This document shows, in pieces, positions 1 through 11,448 of a DNA stretch of 64,000 nucleotides (positions are counted from its first letter, which is position 1; each line of letters starts with the position of its first letter). Position numbers and translations under genes: made by a program. The notes under the pieces are model-generated. The model made no database searches. It was not told the DNA's origin and was given only the letters and a program-made list of their open reading frames with translations. Origin of the DNA: Anagrus nilaparvatae. Lineage: Eukaryota; Arthropoda; Insecta; Hymenoptera; Mymaridae. The stretch lies in the NCBI GenBank assembly GCA_022575985.1, contig JAKSXM010000231.1, positions 9,302,501-9,366,500 of the forward strand, given 5' to 3'.

Positions 1-143
1 ATTTACCACGAAATTCGCAAAACGGACCCCGGATTCGTGTTCAGCGGGTCAAAAAACATAAATACCACCCATTTTTTTCCACGGAACTTTTATGCTATTT
101 TAGGATTTTATGGCATTAAATAGCGTTGCTGGCGACAGGACTA

Positions 144-590
144 TTACGGATTCAGAGTTATGCGCCAAATATTGTAGCTTGATTTCCCAAATATAGCATT
201 TTTTTGAGTTAAATGACTGTCAAGCGTACAGAGAACTTTTTTGAGCATCTAGAAAGGTAAGTTATCATAGTTTTGTGTTTTTTAAACACCGATGCATTGG
301 TTGCTTCGATTTTTTTATGTATTTTTATTATTTTATTATTTTTATTATTTATATTATTTTATTATTTTTATTATTTTTATTTTTTTATGTATTTTTTTAT
401 TTATTTATTATTTTTTTATTACAACCAATGCATCGGTGTTCAAAAAACACAAAACTATGATAAAATACCTTTCTACAGGCTCAAAAGAGTTCTTTGTAAG
501 CTTGACATTGACATTTAACTCAAAAAAATGCATTATGCTATATTTGGGAAATCAAGCTACATTATTAGGCGCATAACTCTGAATCAGTAA
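144..590. mobile_element. Inverted-repeat (MITE-like) element with a T-rich core
   Basis: Two arms of about 160-170 bases are reverse complements with scattered mismatches: 144-304 and 422-590. The outer ends share GATTCAGAGTTATGCGCC, and the inner ends share CACCGATGCATTGGTTG. The loop (305-421) is almost pure T with a TTTATTATTT pattern. Three overlapping short open frames cross the loop, but they only translate this low-complexity DNA into Phe/Tyr/Ile runs. No transposase is present, so it would be non-autonomous. No clear target-site duplication was found, so the outer boundary may be wrong. Confidence 0.75.
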
Positions 591-600
591 AGAATAAATG

Positions 601-1040
601 AAAATAAACGATTTCATCGTTTTTAGTGACCCAATGATCATTAGAAATACCCCTGTAAAATAATTTCTAAACATTTTTTAGTCCGCAGCATGTTTTTGAC
701 GCCAAAAACTGTCCAATTTTTGATATTTTTAAGACCGAAATTAGCTCATAACTTTTTGCCTTAAAGAAATAATTCAAAATAAATGATTCCATCGTTTTTA
801 GTGACCAAAAAAACTATGAAATACCCCCCGAAGTTTTATTTTTTTGTTGCCTTTTAAATTTAGTAGCTGTAATCCCCCCCGACGCTCCTGAACCAATTTT
901 CAAAAATCGAAAACGCTTTGGCGCTGTCCAACGACTAAATATTTTTAGATGCGCTTTACCTAGGGCTTTTTTTTTCATAAAGTGGTACCCAAAAACGCTT
1001 GAGCACCTTAAAAAATCGAAAAGTCGATTTTTTTTTTGTC
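601..1040. repeat. Diverged repeat-derived segment with an internal direct repeat
   Basis: A 30-base direct repeat (AAAATAAACGATTTCATCG... and AAAATAAATGATTCCATCG...) occurs at 601-631 and 777-806, each followed by a GTGACC run and an 'AAATACCCC'-like stretch. The segment abuts the inverted-repeat element at 144-590 and may be the remainder of a larger mobile element. No coding potential is seen. Confidence 0.4.
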
Positions 1041-1471
1041 AGTCTAATATCATATTCTTTAGATTAATTAAATAGATTCTGAATAAATGATTATAAGATT
1101 ATATTCCATTATTTTTAAATAACTGGCTTAAATATATATTTCAATTACTTTTATCAATAAGAAATACATGTATTCGAATTTTATCATGTAATATTATCCA
1201 AAGACACTGTTTATAGTCCTTAATTTTATATGACAAATTTACAAATAGTATAGATCAAGGATTTTTTAGGATTTTATATCAAAATTTATACAATTGCTAT
1301 CACACATTAAAAAATCATACAAAATATAAATAATAGAGTTATATATCATCATGATTATTAATATTATCTATGTAATACTTATACTTAATAATTAATAAAT
1401 CAGATTATATATTTTGTATTTCATCGAGCAAATTTAAATTCTTTTTGATTAAAACAGTTCAATATCTATTT
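1041..1471. other. AT-rich DNA without recognisable features
   Basis: Highly AT-rich sequence with no open frame, splice-like exon or repeat that I can support. It separates the diverged repeat to its left from the tandem array to its right. Confidence 0.6.
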
Positions 1472-1953
1472 TATAATAAAATTACGACACGTCAAGCCTC
1501 ACAGTAGTGTAACTTAAGGAAATAGGCTATAATAAAATAAAGACACCTCAAGCCTTACAGTAGCTTAACCTAAGGAAGTAGGCTATAATAAAATAACGAC
1601 ATGTCAAGCCTTACACTAGCGTAACCTAAGGAAGTAGGCTATAATAAAATTAGGACACGTCATGCCTTACAGTAGCTTAACCTAAAGAAATAGGCTTACA
1701 CTAGCGTAACCTAAGGAAGTAAGCTATAATAAAATTAGGACACGTAAAGCCTTACAGTAGCTTAACCTAAGGAAATAGGCTCTAACAAAATTACGACACG
1801 TCAAGCCTTACAGTAGTGTGACCTAAGGAAATAGGCTATAATAAAATAACGACACGTCAAGCCTTACACTAGTGTAACCTAAGGAAGTAGGCTATAATAA
1901 AATTAGGACACGTCAAACCTTACAGTAGCTTAACCTAAGGAAATAGACTATAA
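1472..1953 (+). repeat. Left tandem array of ~56-bp units
   Basis: About eight to nine copies of a roughly 56-base unit with conserved blocks GACACGTCAAGCCTTACA, AGCTTAACCTAAGGAA and TAGGCTATAATAAAATTA. Units vary at positions such as AGTAGC/AGTAGT and GCTTAACC/GTGTAACC. One unit near 1694 is shortened, lacking the ATAATAAAATTA...GACACG part. This is the reverse complement of the array at 2179-3893. Confidence 0.9.
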
Positions 1954-2178
1954 AATTAAAAAATGATCAGTTTTATTTATTTTTAAAAATACTTTTTTCC
2001 CTTCCTTTTTAAATCAATTTAATAAAAAAAATATATAATGCAGAAAATATAGTAAATTTAATAACTAGAGTGTAGATTAGTTGGTAATATAGTAGTAATT
2101 AAAGTTTTTTTATTAAATTGATTTAAAAAGGAAGGGACAAAAGTATTTTTAAAAATAAATAAAAATGAGCATTTTTTA

Positions 2179-3893
2179 ATATTATAGCCTACTTCCCTAG
2201 GTTACGTTAGTCTAAGGCTTGACGTGTAGTTTTTTATTACAGCCTACTTCCTTAGGTTAAGCTACTGTAAGGCTTGACGTGTCCTAATTTTATTATAGCC
2301 TACTTCCTTAGGTTACGCTAGTGTAAGCCTATTTCCTTAGGTTAAGCTACTGTAAGGCATGACGTGTCCTAATTTTATTATAGCCTACTTCCTTAGGTTA
2401 AGCTACTGTAAGGCTGACGTCTCCTAATTTTATTATAGCCTATTTCCTTAGGTTACGCTAGTGTAAGCCTATTTCCTTAGGTTAAGCTACTGTAAGGCTT
2501 GACGTGTCCTAATTTTATTATAGCCTACTTCCTTAGGTTACGCTAGTGTAAGCCTATTTCCTTAGGTTACGCTAGTGTAAGGCTTGACATTTCGTAATTT
2601 TATTATAGCCTACTTCCTTAGGTTAAGCTACTGTAAGGCTTGACGTGTCGTAATTTTATTATAGCCTACTTCCTTAGGTTAAGCTACTGTAAGGCTGACG
2701 TCTCCTAATTTTATTATAGCCTATTTCCTTAGGTTACGCTAGTGTAAGCCTATTTCCTTAGGTTAAGCTACTGTAAGGCTGACGTCTCCTAATTTTATTA
2801 TAGCCTACTTCCTTAGGTTACGCTAGTGTAAGGCTTGACATTTCGTAATTTTATTATAGCCTACTTCCTTAGGTTAAGCTACTGTAAGGCTCGACGTGTC
2901 GTAATTTTATTATAGCCTACTTCCTTAGGTTAAGCTACTGTAAGGCTGACGTCTCCTAATTTTATTATAGCCTATTTCCTTAGGTTACGCTAGTGTAAGC
3001 CTATTTCCTTAGGTTAAGCTACTGTAAGGCTGACGTCTCCTAATTTTATTATAGCCTACTTCCTTAGGTTACGCTAGTGTAAGGCTTGACATATCGTAAT
3101 TTTATTATAGCCTATTTCCTTAGGTTAAGCTACTGTAAGGCTTGACGTGTCGTAATTTTATTATAGCCTACTTCCTTAGGTTAAGCTACTGTAAGGCTCG
3201 ACGTGTCGTAATTTTATTATAGCCTACTTCCTTAGGTTAAGCTACTGTAAGGCTGACGTCTCCTAATTTTATTATAGCCTATTTCCTTAGGTTACGCTAG
3301 TGTAAGCCTATTTCCTTAGGTTAAGCTACTGTAAGGCTGACGTCTCCTAATTTTATTATAGCCTACTTCCTTAGGTTACGCTAGTGTAAGGCTTGACATT
3401 TCGTAATTTTATTATAGCCTACTTCCTTAGGTTAAGCTACTGTAAGGCTCGACGTGTCGTAATTTTATTATAGCCTACTTCCTTAGGTTAAGCTACTGTA
3501 AGGCTGACGTCTCCTAATTTTATTATAGCCTATTTCCTTAGGTTACGCTAGTGTAAGCCTATTTCCTTAGGTTAAGCTACTGTAAGGCTGACGTCTCCTA
3601 ATTTTATTATAGCCTACTTCCTTAGGTTACGCTAGTGTAAGGCTTGACATATCGTAATTTTATTATAGCCTATTTCCTTAGGTTAAGCTAGTGTAAGGCT
3701 TGACGTGTCGTAATTTTATTATAGCCTACTTCCTTAGGTTATGTTAGTGTAAGGCTTGTTACGTTAGTTTAATTCTTGACGTATCGTTAATTTATTACAG
3801 CCTACTTCCTTAGGTTACGTTAGTTTTATGTTTGACGTGTCGTTATTTTATTATAGCTTACTTAGGTTACGCTATGTTAGTGTAAGGCTTGAC
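2179..3893 (-). repeat. Right tandem array with higher-order structure
   Basis: About thirty units related to the left array but in the opposite orientation (CCTACTTCCTTAGGTTAAGC, TACTGTAAGGCTTGACGTG, TAATTTTATTATAG). The marker GGCTGACGTCTCC recurs at 2412, 2693, 2777, 2944, 3028, 3251, 3335, 3502 and 3586. Spacings of 251 and 307 bases alternate, and 307 minus 251 is one 56-base monomer. So a 558-base block starting at 2693 is repeated from 3251, the second copy losing identity after about 3740. The last units (3740-3893) are the most diverged, as expected at an array edge. Confidence 0.9.
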
Positions 3894-4189
3894 GTTTTTT
3901 TAAATATAATATTAGTGTTAAGTGACCCAAACGGAAAATGGAAAATTCCATATAAACTTTTAGAAGTTACCAAAAGTTACCTATCAAAAGATAAACGCAA
4001 CATTTTACGTTTAATTAACCATGAAATTATAAATATTAAATAAAAATCCCCATAAAATTGCTAAAATCAACCAAAAGTTGCCTGTTGAGGGTAGCTCGAT
4101 CGTTTTTCTAAATTGTAAAATAGAAATAAATCGATGGTTTTAAATCTAGGAATTATGCTTTCAATAAACAAGTAATTAAATTCCATTAT

Positions 4190-4430
4190 TTAAAACATGG
4201 AAAGAGAATATTTTCGTGTTTCAAATTCTGGAATTTGTATATCAAAAAAAGAACTATAAATTCCTTGATTAAAAACCTGGAAAGAGAATATTTCCGTTTT
4301 GTATGGTTTTGTAAACAAGATAATAATTTGCTTCTGGTTTTAAATTCTGGAATTTTTCATTAAAAAAATAGTGCGTTGAATTTTCTTGTTTTGAACCCTG
4401 GAAAGATTAATATTTACTAATTATGCATTT
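4190..4430. repeat. Degenerate tandem repeat (CTGGAAAG / ATTCTGGAATTT)
   Basis: The motif (C/A)TGGAAAGAGAATATTT recurs near 4196 and 4277 and, diverged, near 4399. It alternates with AAATTCTGGAATTT near 4220 and 4342. These look like two to three decayed copies of a unit of roughly 100 bases. No coding signal. Confidence 0.45.
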
Positions 4431-4457
4431 AATAAATTTGCAGATATTTAAAAGAAA

Positions 4458-4548
4458 AAAAAATTCCGTATTCCACAACAGGAATTCCGGTAGCAGCAAC
4501 TGCAGAAATTCCGGTTGCGGCAAACGGATTTTTTTTTCAGTGTAGTAC
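4458..4548. repeat. Dispersed repeat end with ATTCCGGTTGCG motif
   Basis: The block has GGAATTCCGGTAGCAGC and AAATTCCGGTTGCGGC, then an A/T run and CAGTGTAGTAC. A related block lies at 46980-47165, with AAAATTCCGGTTGCGAC and a second diverged GTTGTCACAACTG part. Two copies in one window suggest an interspersed element, and the CAGTGTA end resembles the termini of other small TA-flanked elements here. Confidence 0.4.
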
Positions 4549-4879
4549 TAATCAGTAAGACAAATTGTATATTATAACAACAAAACTTAAAAAAAAAAAA
4601 AAGAAAATGATAAATTTATTTATTTTTTTTTAATTATTAATAACTATTACAAATTATTTATTTAATTTAATAATTATTTAATAATTATTGTTATTCCCTT
4701 TTTGTCTTTTCTTTTATCCGTTCGTATCCCCACTACCAGGCGAGCCCGCCGCGCGTAAAACAGATGGAATTGTTTGGAATTGTCGAGAATTAGAATTGTT
4801 TGGAATTGTTTAGAATCGGAATTGCCGTGGAATTGTGAAACAATTCCGAGTCGAGAACCCCTTGGATTTCCTACAAAAA

Positions 4880-5760
4880 ACAGACTAATTTAGATTCGAT
4901 TTAGATTGATTCAGACACTTTCAGCTATTTTAAGTGATTTTTAGAAATTTTTATACAGTTTCAAAAAATTAATTTAAGATTTTTCGGAGAAAAGCTGTTA
5001 TTCAGGCTTATTTAGATTTTATTAAGATCTTTGAAATTATTTTTCATTACATTTGCAAAAGTTTCAAGCGATTTTTAGAAACTTTAATACAATTTTAACG
5101 ACTCCCTACAAACAAAACTGCGTTTTATATTAATTCAGAGTGATTAAGATCATTAAAAATATTTGTTTTAAGGCAAAATTAACGATTTTCTAATAAAAAT
5201 TTAAAAAAAACTTTGATTCAGAGTGATTCAGACTCATTCAAATCTTTAAAAATTATTTGTTTTTCTGCAAAATTAACGATTTTCTAGTAAAAATTTTAAA
5301 AAAAACTATGATTCAGAGTGAATCAGACTGATTCAGATCTTCTTATACACTTTTCTATGCGTTTTGAGCCATTTTGAACGATTAAAAAAAAAAAAAAAAT
5401 TCAGTTTCAGAACTATTCAGTTTGAAATTAATTCAGAGTGATTCAGATCTTTAAAAAGTATTTGTTTTTATGCAAAATTAACGATTTTCTAGTAAAAATT
5501 AAAAAAAACTATGATTCAGAGTGATTCAGAGTTATTCAGAGTTATTCAGACCGATTCAGACCTTCCTATAAACTTTTCTTTGCGTTTTCAGCCATTTTGA
5601 ACGATTTAAAAAAAAAAAAAAAAATTTCAGTTTCAGAACTATTCAGAGCTATTCAGAGCTATTCAGAACGATTCAGACTGAAATAAGTCCATTTCAGCCC
5701 ATTTCCAACCATTTCCCAAAAAAAAAATTTTTTGAATAGTTTTTTTGCTATTCTGAATAG
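4880..5760. repeat. GATTCAGA-rich degenerate tandem repeat
   Basis: The word ATTCAGA (often GATTCAGAGTGATTCAGA) recurs more than twenty times. A longer unit is visible too: the block AAAATTAACGATTTTCTA(G/A)TAAAAATT followed by AAAAAACTATGATTCAGAG occurs near 5175, 5265 and 5475. The block GCGTTTT(G/C)AGCCATTTTGAACGATT with an A-run occurs near 5358 and 5582. It behaves like a decayed minisatellite. No open frame crosses it. Confidence 0.7.
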
Positions 5761-6990
5761 CTGAATTTCGTCGTCCGCCCCCTGCTCACATGTGTATAAC
5801 TTTTATTTTTTTTTTTTTTTTAATTATTTTTTTTTTTATTTTTTTTTTATTTTTTTTTATAATTTATATTTTATAATTTATACTATTTTCATTCCTTATA
5901 TAGTATCTGAAATCAAATTTTGCCCCTTGCGAGAAAAAATATGTAAAATAAATTCTACTAAAATTAAGGGTAATTTTTTTTTCCTTTACGGGTAGTTTAT
6001 AAAATACATGTTGGTAAAAAATAACATAAAACGCCATTTTGACAACTTCAAATTATTTTACTAATCAAAAGGGTAATTTTTACCAATACAATTTTGTGAG
6101 TGTGAAATATATTAAGAAAGAAAAGTTTAATTTTCAATTATGTAAAATAATAATTATTATATAGAATTAATTAAAGTTGTTCAAATGAATATTTATTTAT
6201 TTAGAATATGAAAAAATGTTTATTATGAAAGTAATTAATTGAATCCAGTATATCAATATCGGAAAAAATTTAATTATATTCAATCCTAATCATTAAATTT
6301 CAATTTCTTCTTGTAAGTAATATTAATAATTATCAAATAATTATACTTCTTGCTTATTATTTTACAAAAAAAGTCACGATTTTTCAACTAGTTTTTACAG
6401 AAAAAAAATATGGGAATAAAGAAATTTACGAGGAAATTTATATCATCTAGTTATTCCAGTATACTTACACGGAAAAAAAGTCTGTTGTAGGTATTGATTG
6501 ACTTAACTTTTTGGAAATAAGATTATCAATGCACGTTGTTGGGTGAAAAGTAATCTTTAATCTCGTCTTTAATCAAACGTTCAGCTGTTGTCAAATAAAT
6601 CATTAGATGAACAAATACTTTGTTAATTCCAGCAAAATTAAAATCATTTAATCAATCAGTTATATATAATTTAAATCAACAAAGTGTTTGATATAAACCA
6701 ACCTACAAACATTGATTTGATTAAATTTAATCGTTAGTTCTATTAAAATATTTATTCATTCTTTCTCTTTCTATCCTTCTTCGTATACGAGCTTTTCTTT
6801 ATATTATTGTTCATTATTATAATAAAGAAATGAAATTTCCTAAAAATTATTCATCATAGTTTTAATTATTATATTTAAATATCTGTTTTGCTGGATATGC
6901 ATAATTAACTCTGCTTATTAAAAAAATGGCAGTCGAAAAATCGAGCGAAAAATGATTACCTCTATCATAAAGTATTTGAAATTATTTTAT
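5761..6990. other. AT-rich intergenic or intronic DNA
   Basis: A T-rich tract (about 5800-5880) gives a low-complexity Phe/Tyr open frame that I do not regard as a gene. The rest is unique AT-rich sequence without exon signals or recognisable RNA genes. Confidence 0.5.
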
Positions 6991-6997
6991 TAAATCA

Positions 6998-7110
6998 AAG
7001 GGTCCTGTTCGCTGCCTCATATGCAAGTGGTTCAAGGTTCAAATCTCGAAGAAATCAACATTTTTCATCAGTCTTTATATACGTCTTTATATTTGACAAA
7101 TTAAAAAAAA
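6998..7110 (+). repeat. tRNA-derived SINE-like fragment
   Basis: GGTCCTGTTCGCTGCCTCAT is followed by GCAAGTGGTTCAAGGTTCAAATCTCG, which contains a good match to the RNA polymerase III B box (GGTTCRANYCC). Such 'CTCATATGCAAGTGGTTC' strings are typical of tRNA-related SINE heads. There is no complete cloverleaf, so it is not offered as a tRNA gene. The body after it is AT-rich and undefined. Confidence 0.35.
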
Positions 7111-7114
7111 ATAA

Positions 7115-7375
7115 ATGAGTACTTTCATAGAAATAAATTAGGTAGTACGTCCAAAAAGAAAAAAAAAATTGTTGTTTTTTGTATTTTTTCATGAAAAAAA
7201 TTTTGGGAAAAAAATTTTCAAAACATTAAGTATCAGATTCGAGATATAGAGTAAAAACCATCCTTCAAATATAAGTACTTTCGTAGAAATAAATGAGGTA
7301 TTACATCCAAATTAAATAAAAAAAAAGCAGTTTGAGATTTTTTGATGAAAAAATTTTTGAAAAAAAAATTAGGTC
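7115..7375. repeat. Two-copy direct repeat
   Basis: The block (A)GTACTTTC(A/G)TAGAAATAAATGAGGTA(T/G)TAC(A/G)TCCAAA, followed by an A-rich run and then TTTTT(T/G)ATGAAAAAA, occurs near 7118-7200 and 7274-7360. It is probably a tandem duplication inside a decayed element. No coding content. Confidence 0.5.
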
Positions 7376-7410
7376 TTAATTCCATAATGGTTGTGAAATA
7401 TCACCAATTA

Positions 7411-7420
7411 CATACATACA

Positions 7421-7458
<38 letters not shown>

Positions 7459-7461
7459 TAC
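7411..7461. repeat. (CA)n microsatellite
   Basis: About 50 bases of CA dinucleotides with a few TACATA interruptions. The minus-strand frame crossing it encodes a Val-Cys run, which is an artefact of the repeat. Confidence 0.95.
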
Positions 7462-7469
7462 TTTTTTTA

Positions 7470-9920
7470 AAAACCGGTTTTTTAGCTTCCTGGGGTCTCA
7501 AAACGAGCTTATATGCCAAAAAATCAAAAATCGAAATTTGACTTATCACAATGGTTCCTCTTTGAGGAACCAAAATATTCGACACGCATTTTTTATTTTT
7601 CATGAAAATTAAAAATGACGGAGTAATTACTAATAAAAGTTGCGAAAATACTGGTAGTGGGGGGGCATTGTGACGTCACGGTCCATGAAATGCATTGTTG
7701 AAAGTATAGAAAATCTCCTGGATTGTGACGTCACGCGTAATTTACTTAACTCTTTATTTCAGGTTAAAAATAAATTGTTTAAATAAAAAATACGTGTCTA
7801 ATATTTTTTTATAAACTATACAAAACCAAGGAAATAGAATTTTAAATTTATTTTCATACAACAACCCTATTGCATAAATGCAATTAAATATTAATAATTA
7901 ACAATTAAAAAAAATGAACAATAGAAAATAGAAAAATAATTTTTGTTAAAAAAAATATTCACTGTGTTAGAATCAACTAAGACAATTGAACAAATACTTT
8001 GTTGGCACATTTCAACAACGATACAACAAATAATTTTCTTGCGTGTACAAGAAAGTTAAACGTGATTTTTTTGTCAACTTTCAATTTTTTTTTAATACAT
8101 TTCTTTGAATATTTATTTAATAAATTTAGAGAAAAACGGCACATAAATCTAATTATCAATGTTATATTACATTAATGTGATAAATATACCATAATTCAAC
8201 TATGATCCAGATAATCAGTAGGAAATAACACTTATTTCACAGATTTAGATAATTATTAATGATACACGTTACACAAATCAACATTCGTGTGTAGATTATC
8301 TTCCTGAATTTCTGGTTTACGATCTCTTATCTCTTACATAAAAATTCGAGTGAAAATTATATTTATAGCATTTTCAAGATTATTCAGGATATATAGGTAT
8401 AATTGGAAAAATATTTAATCTTCTTGATATATATATGATGCATCAATATTTTTAACATGGAACATATTCATTGAATGGGGTATTTGAAAAAGTTTGGATC
8501 GGCAGGGGGGGGTGAAATGGACTTAGAATATTTTCGATTTAGGGACTTAGAATAATTTGAAACAGGGAGTCAGGGCCTAACATGGGGCCTAATCAGGCCC
8601 TGATAACAACAACAACATAAAATCTGTTAGTTTATAGACTTAGGATAGTATATATTTCAGGATTTATTGTAATTTCGGTTTTTGGATTTATTACTGTTAT
8701 GAGTGAACATGTTCCATGCTCGTTGGTTGTGTAGTTACACAAACCGGTTATACATTTTTTTATTTTATTGAAATATCCTGATTGACATGCTGAAAATCTA
8801 ATAAATTAACACTTGTTACAGAGTACAACTTTTCCAGAAATTCCCTATAAATTAATAACACGTAAATTGCATTTTTTCAAATATTTTGATAAAAAATAAT
8901 ATTCGGTGGCTATAATCGAGTGACTAAATGAGCGTTAAATTTGAGTATATTATTTTATTTTTTTGGTTAATGGCATCTCATTTAACCCAGTAACAAAAAA
9001 TTTTAAAAATGACATATATAAACAACTACATATGTATTTTAATAACGTTGTTATTTTATTTATTGTTAGTAATTTTATAAATTATTTTATTTTCTGTTTA
9101 CTCAAAAAATATCTCTTTTTTATGGCAATAAACGATACAACAATAAAAAAAAGTAATAAATAATAATTTTAATAAACTGATAGTATCTTTTTTAAATATA
9201 AAATCTTCTTTTTCGTCTCATTCCTGAAAATCGCAAGATAATTAAAATTGGTAAAAATAAGGGCTCGGATAAACTAGTGCAAAACAATGAAGACTCTTTG
9301 AATGATAAATTAGATGATTTTAGTTTTAATTTGTTTAGTGTATATAGAAAGAACCGATTGAACAAGTTTAAAGATTTGTGCCAAGATTTGTTCTGACCAA
9401 TTTAAAGTGAATTAATTATGCATCACATTATTTCCTACTAGATTTATAATCATTACATCGTGCATTTAATACAAAGTATTTGAATGTAATTTGACAGAGG
9501 GCAATAATTAATAAAAGAAATTGGGTACCTTGTACTTTTCTTTAAAAGTACTACTATAAGATAAAGCCTAAGGTTTAATTTTCGTCAAGTTGTATTTGTG
9601 AAAATATTATTGGTCAGGTATCTCATTGCCAACCTGCTTGGGTCTTTCGATATTTACTAATTTATAAGTCTCATCTGGTAACTAATTCTACTAGCAGAGT
9701 CTAAGTTTTTGTCAAGTCGAAGTAATTTATACTAATTTTTCTTTTTGTCTTTGACAAAATAGCACACGAAATTCTATTGAGCAAATTTCATAAACTTTAT
9801 CTTCATACAGAAACTGAATTAGATTAATGTCTTCTTAACTTTATATTTAGAAGATCTCAAAAAGTTTTGATAGATAATTGTCTGCTGAAATCAATCTCAG
9901 ACTATTACTTATAAATGACT
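7470..9920. other. AT-rich DNA, no gene recognised
   Basis: Unique AT-rich sequence. A short G-run and a TCAGGGCCTAAC...GGGGCCTAATCAGGCCCTGA palindromic patch lies at about 8565-8605. The open frames at 7977-8159 (minus) and 8963-9163 (plus) have AT-driven composition and no family motif, so I do not call them genes. Confidence 0.5.
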
Positions 9921-9922
9921 TA

Positions 9923-10011
9923 CGCTGTAAAAATTCTTGTCCGGGTAATTACTACCAAAATAGTAAATTTACTATCCAGAAAGCAATTACTCGGATAAGA
10001 ATTTTTACGGT
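9923..10011. mobile_element. Short palindromic MITE, family 'CTGTAAAAATTCTTGTCCGGGTAA'
   Basis: The left end GCTGTAAAAATTCTTGTCC... is mirrored by ...GGATAAGAATTTTTACGGT at the right, with an inner AGTAAATTTACT palindrome, so nearly the whole 89 bases can fold on itself. Related copies lie at 46321-46374 (right half only) and 63040-63141. No protein is encoded. It must be mobilised in trans if at all. Confidence 0.75.
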
Positions 10012-11448
10012 CTACCGTTAAATATTTTTAATTCTTCTTTATTTTCCTTAATGTAAAGTTTTACGTATTATTAAGAGATCCAAATGTCCGCTAGTATATA
10101 TTTAAATAAAAATGATACAGAAGGTTTTAGCACTATTTTAATTTAATCTAACTATTTACGCTCTTCTTTACTTGCGATTAATAAAATATTGGTTCATGTC
10201 TTGTTTGATGCAACAAATAAGGTTCTCGTGCATCTAAAACTTACAGCTTTTTACACCATTACGACTAGAATAATCATAATTATTTAACGGTACCCCAAAT
10301 GATACTAATCTGACACGAGTATTTGATTTATAAGATTACATTTTTTAACGAACTTAATTGATCACATTTTGTAAAATGAAGTTAACCGCAATTGAGTGCA
10401 AAAAGATTAAACTATTTAAAAAATATATTTTCCTAAAATTTTCAATTCGAAAATACTGTTTGCGTGTTTTTATAGTGCTCGGTGTTTTTTATTGCTTTGT
10501 TATTACATAAAGTCTTGGATTGCATGAAAACAACAATTAATTCGATATTAAAATCTTTTCACGGAGTATAATTTTAGAGAGTAATTAAATTTACTCTCTA
10601 TTAAGCATTTTAAAACTTTTGAAATCCTTACTCGAAAGTTGCCATAAAATAATTGAAATTTTTATTAAACCTTGCTCTCATCTGGTACTTTTTTTTAATT
10701 TTCCGTCAATTTTTGTTATTTGATTCTTTGAGGTGGGGGTATCTACACTATCAAACATAATTAATTCTAAATTTTGAACATTTATTAGCATAATTTAAAA
10801 AGATTTAAAATTCAAAAACAATAAAAACATTGAATTTGAATAAAACATTTTAATTCAGCAATCCAAAATACAAAAGTTCTCGATTTCCACAAGCGCATGG
10901 AAAAGTAATTACTTTTCTCCATAATTACAAAAAACTAATTAACTTTAGATTATAAAAAAGGTAATTAAGTTTAAACTTGAAAAAATCCGTTTATTAAATT
11001 GATTAATGAAATTATTTTTCTAATAAGTGACGCTGCTCCATAAATTTTCATAAATTATCATAGTTTACAATTCTTATAATACAAATGCTAAATGTGACCC
11101 GTATGATTGACCTTTTTTATTTATTGAAAGAAAAAAAAATTACTTATTATTATTATAACTTAAAATTTAACCAAACATACAAAACTCATAAAAAAAGAAC
11201 CAACAGTTCGGCGTTAAATCGCTTCTGACGAGCATGAGTTTAATCGAAAAACAAATATTCGAACTGTTGCATAATTGTTTTTTTTTTTATTGAGTAATTA
11301 TTGAGAAAAAATAATAAATTATTAAAAATGGCTAAAAAAAAGAAAAAACTTTTAATGAGAATATTAATCATTATCATTCGTTACAAAGTACGAAATTACA
11401 ATTATTAATAGAATCTTGAACTAATTATTCAATTTTTTATGATTTCAG
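10012..11448. other. AT-rich DNA, no gene recognised
   Basis: Unique AT-rich sequence upstream of the weak exon at 11449. I see no repeat pair, RNA gene or supported exon in it. Confidence 0.5.

Larger units (their letters stand above)
1472..3893. mobile_element. Foldback-like element with tandemly repeated inverted arms
   Basis: The segment reads as one very large inverted repeat. The left arm (1472-1953) is a tandem array of about 56-base units containing GACACGTCAAGCC...CCTAAGGAAGTAGGC. The right arm (2179-3893) is a longer array of the reverse complement. Between them, 1958-2030 and 2105-2178 are a simple inverted pair (one side contains CCCTTCCTTTTTAAATC, the other GATTTAAAAAGGAAGGG) around an AT-rich loop. 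Long terminal inverted repeats built of short tandem subrepeats are the hallmark of foldback (FB) transposons, so I infer that class. No transposase is inside. The arms differ greatly in length, which fits unequal expansion of the right array. A satellite that inverted once is the main alternative. Confidence 0.7.

Noticed and set aside
273..576. Three overlapping open frames of 61-94 codons
   Set aside because: They translate the T-rich loop and arms of the inverted-repeat element; the Phe/Tyr/Ile runs are low complexity.
1472..3893. CRISPR-like array
   Set aside because: Units are contiguous, without unique spacers between repeats, and the DNA is eukaryotic; it is a tandem satellite in foldback arrangement.
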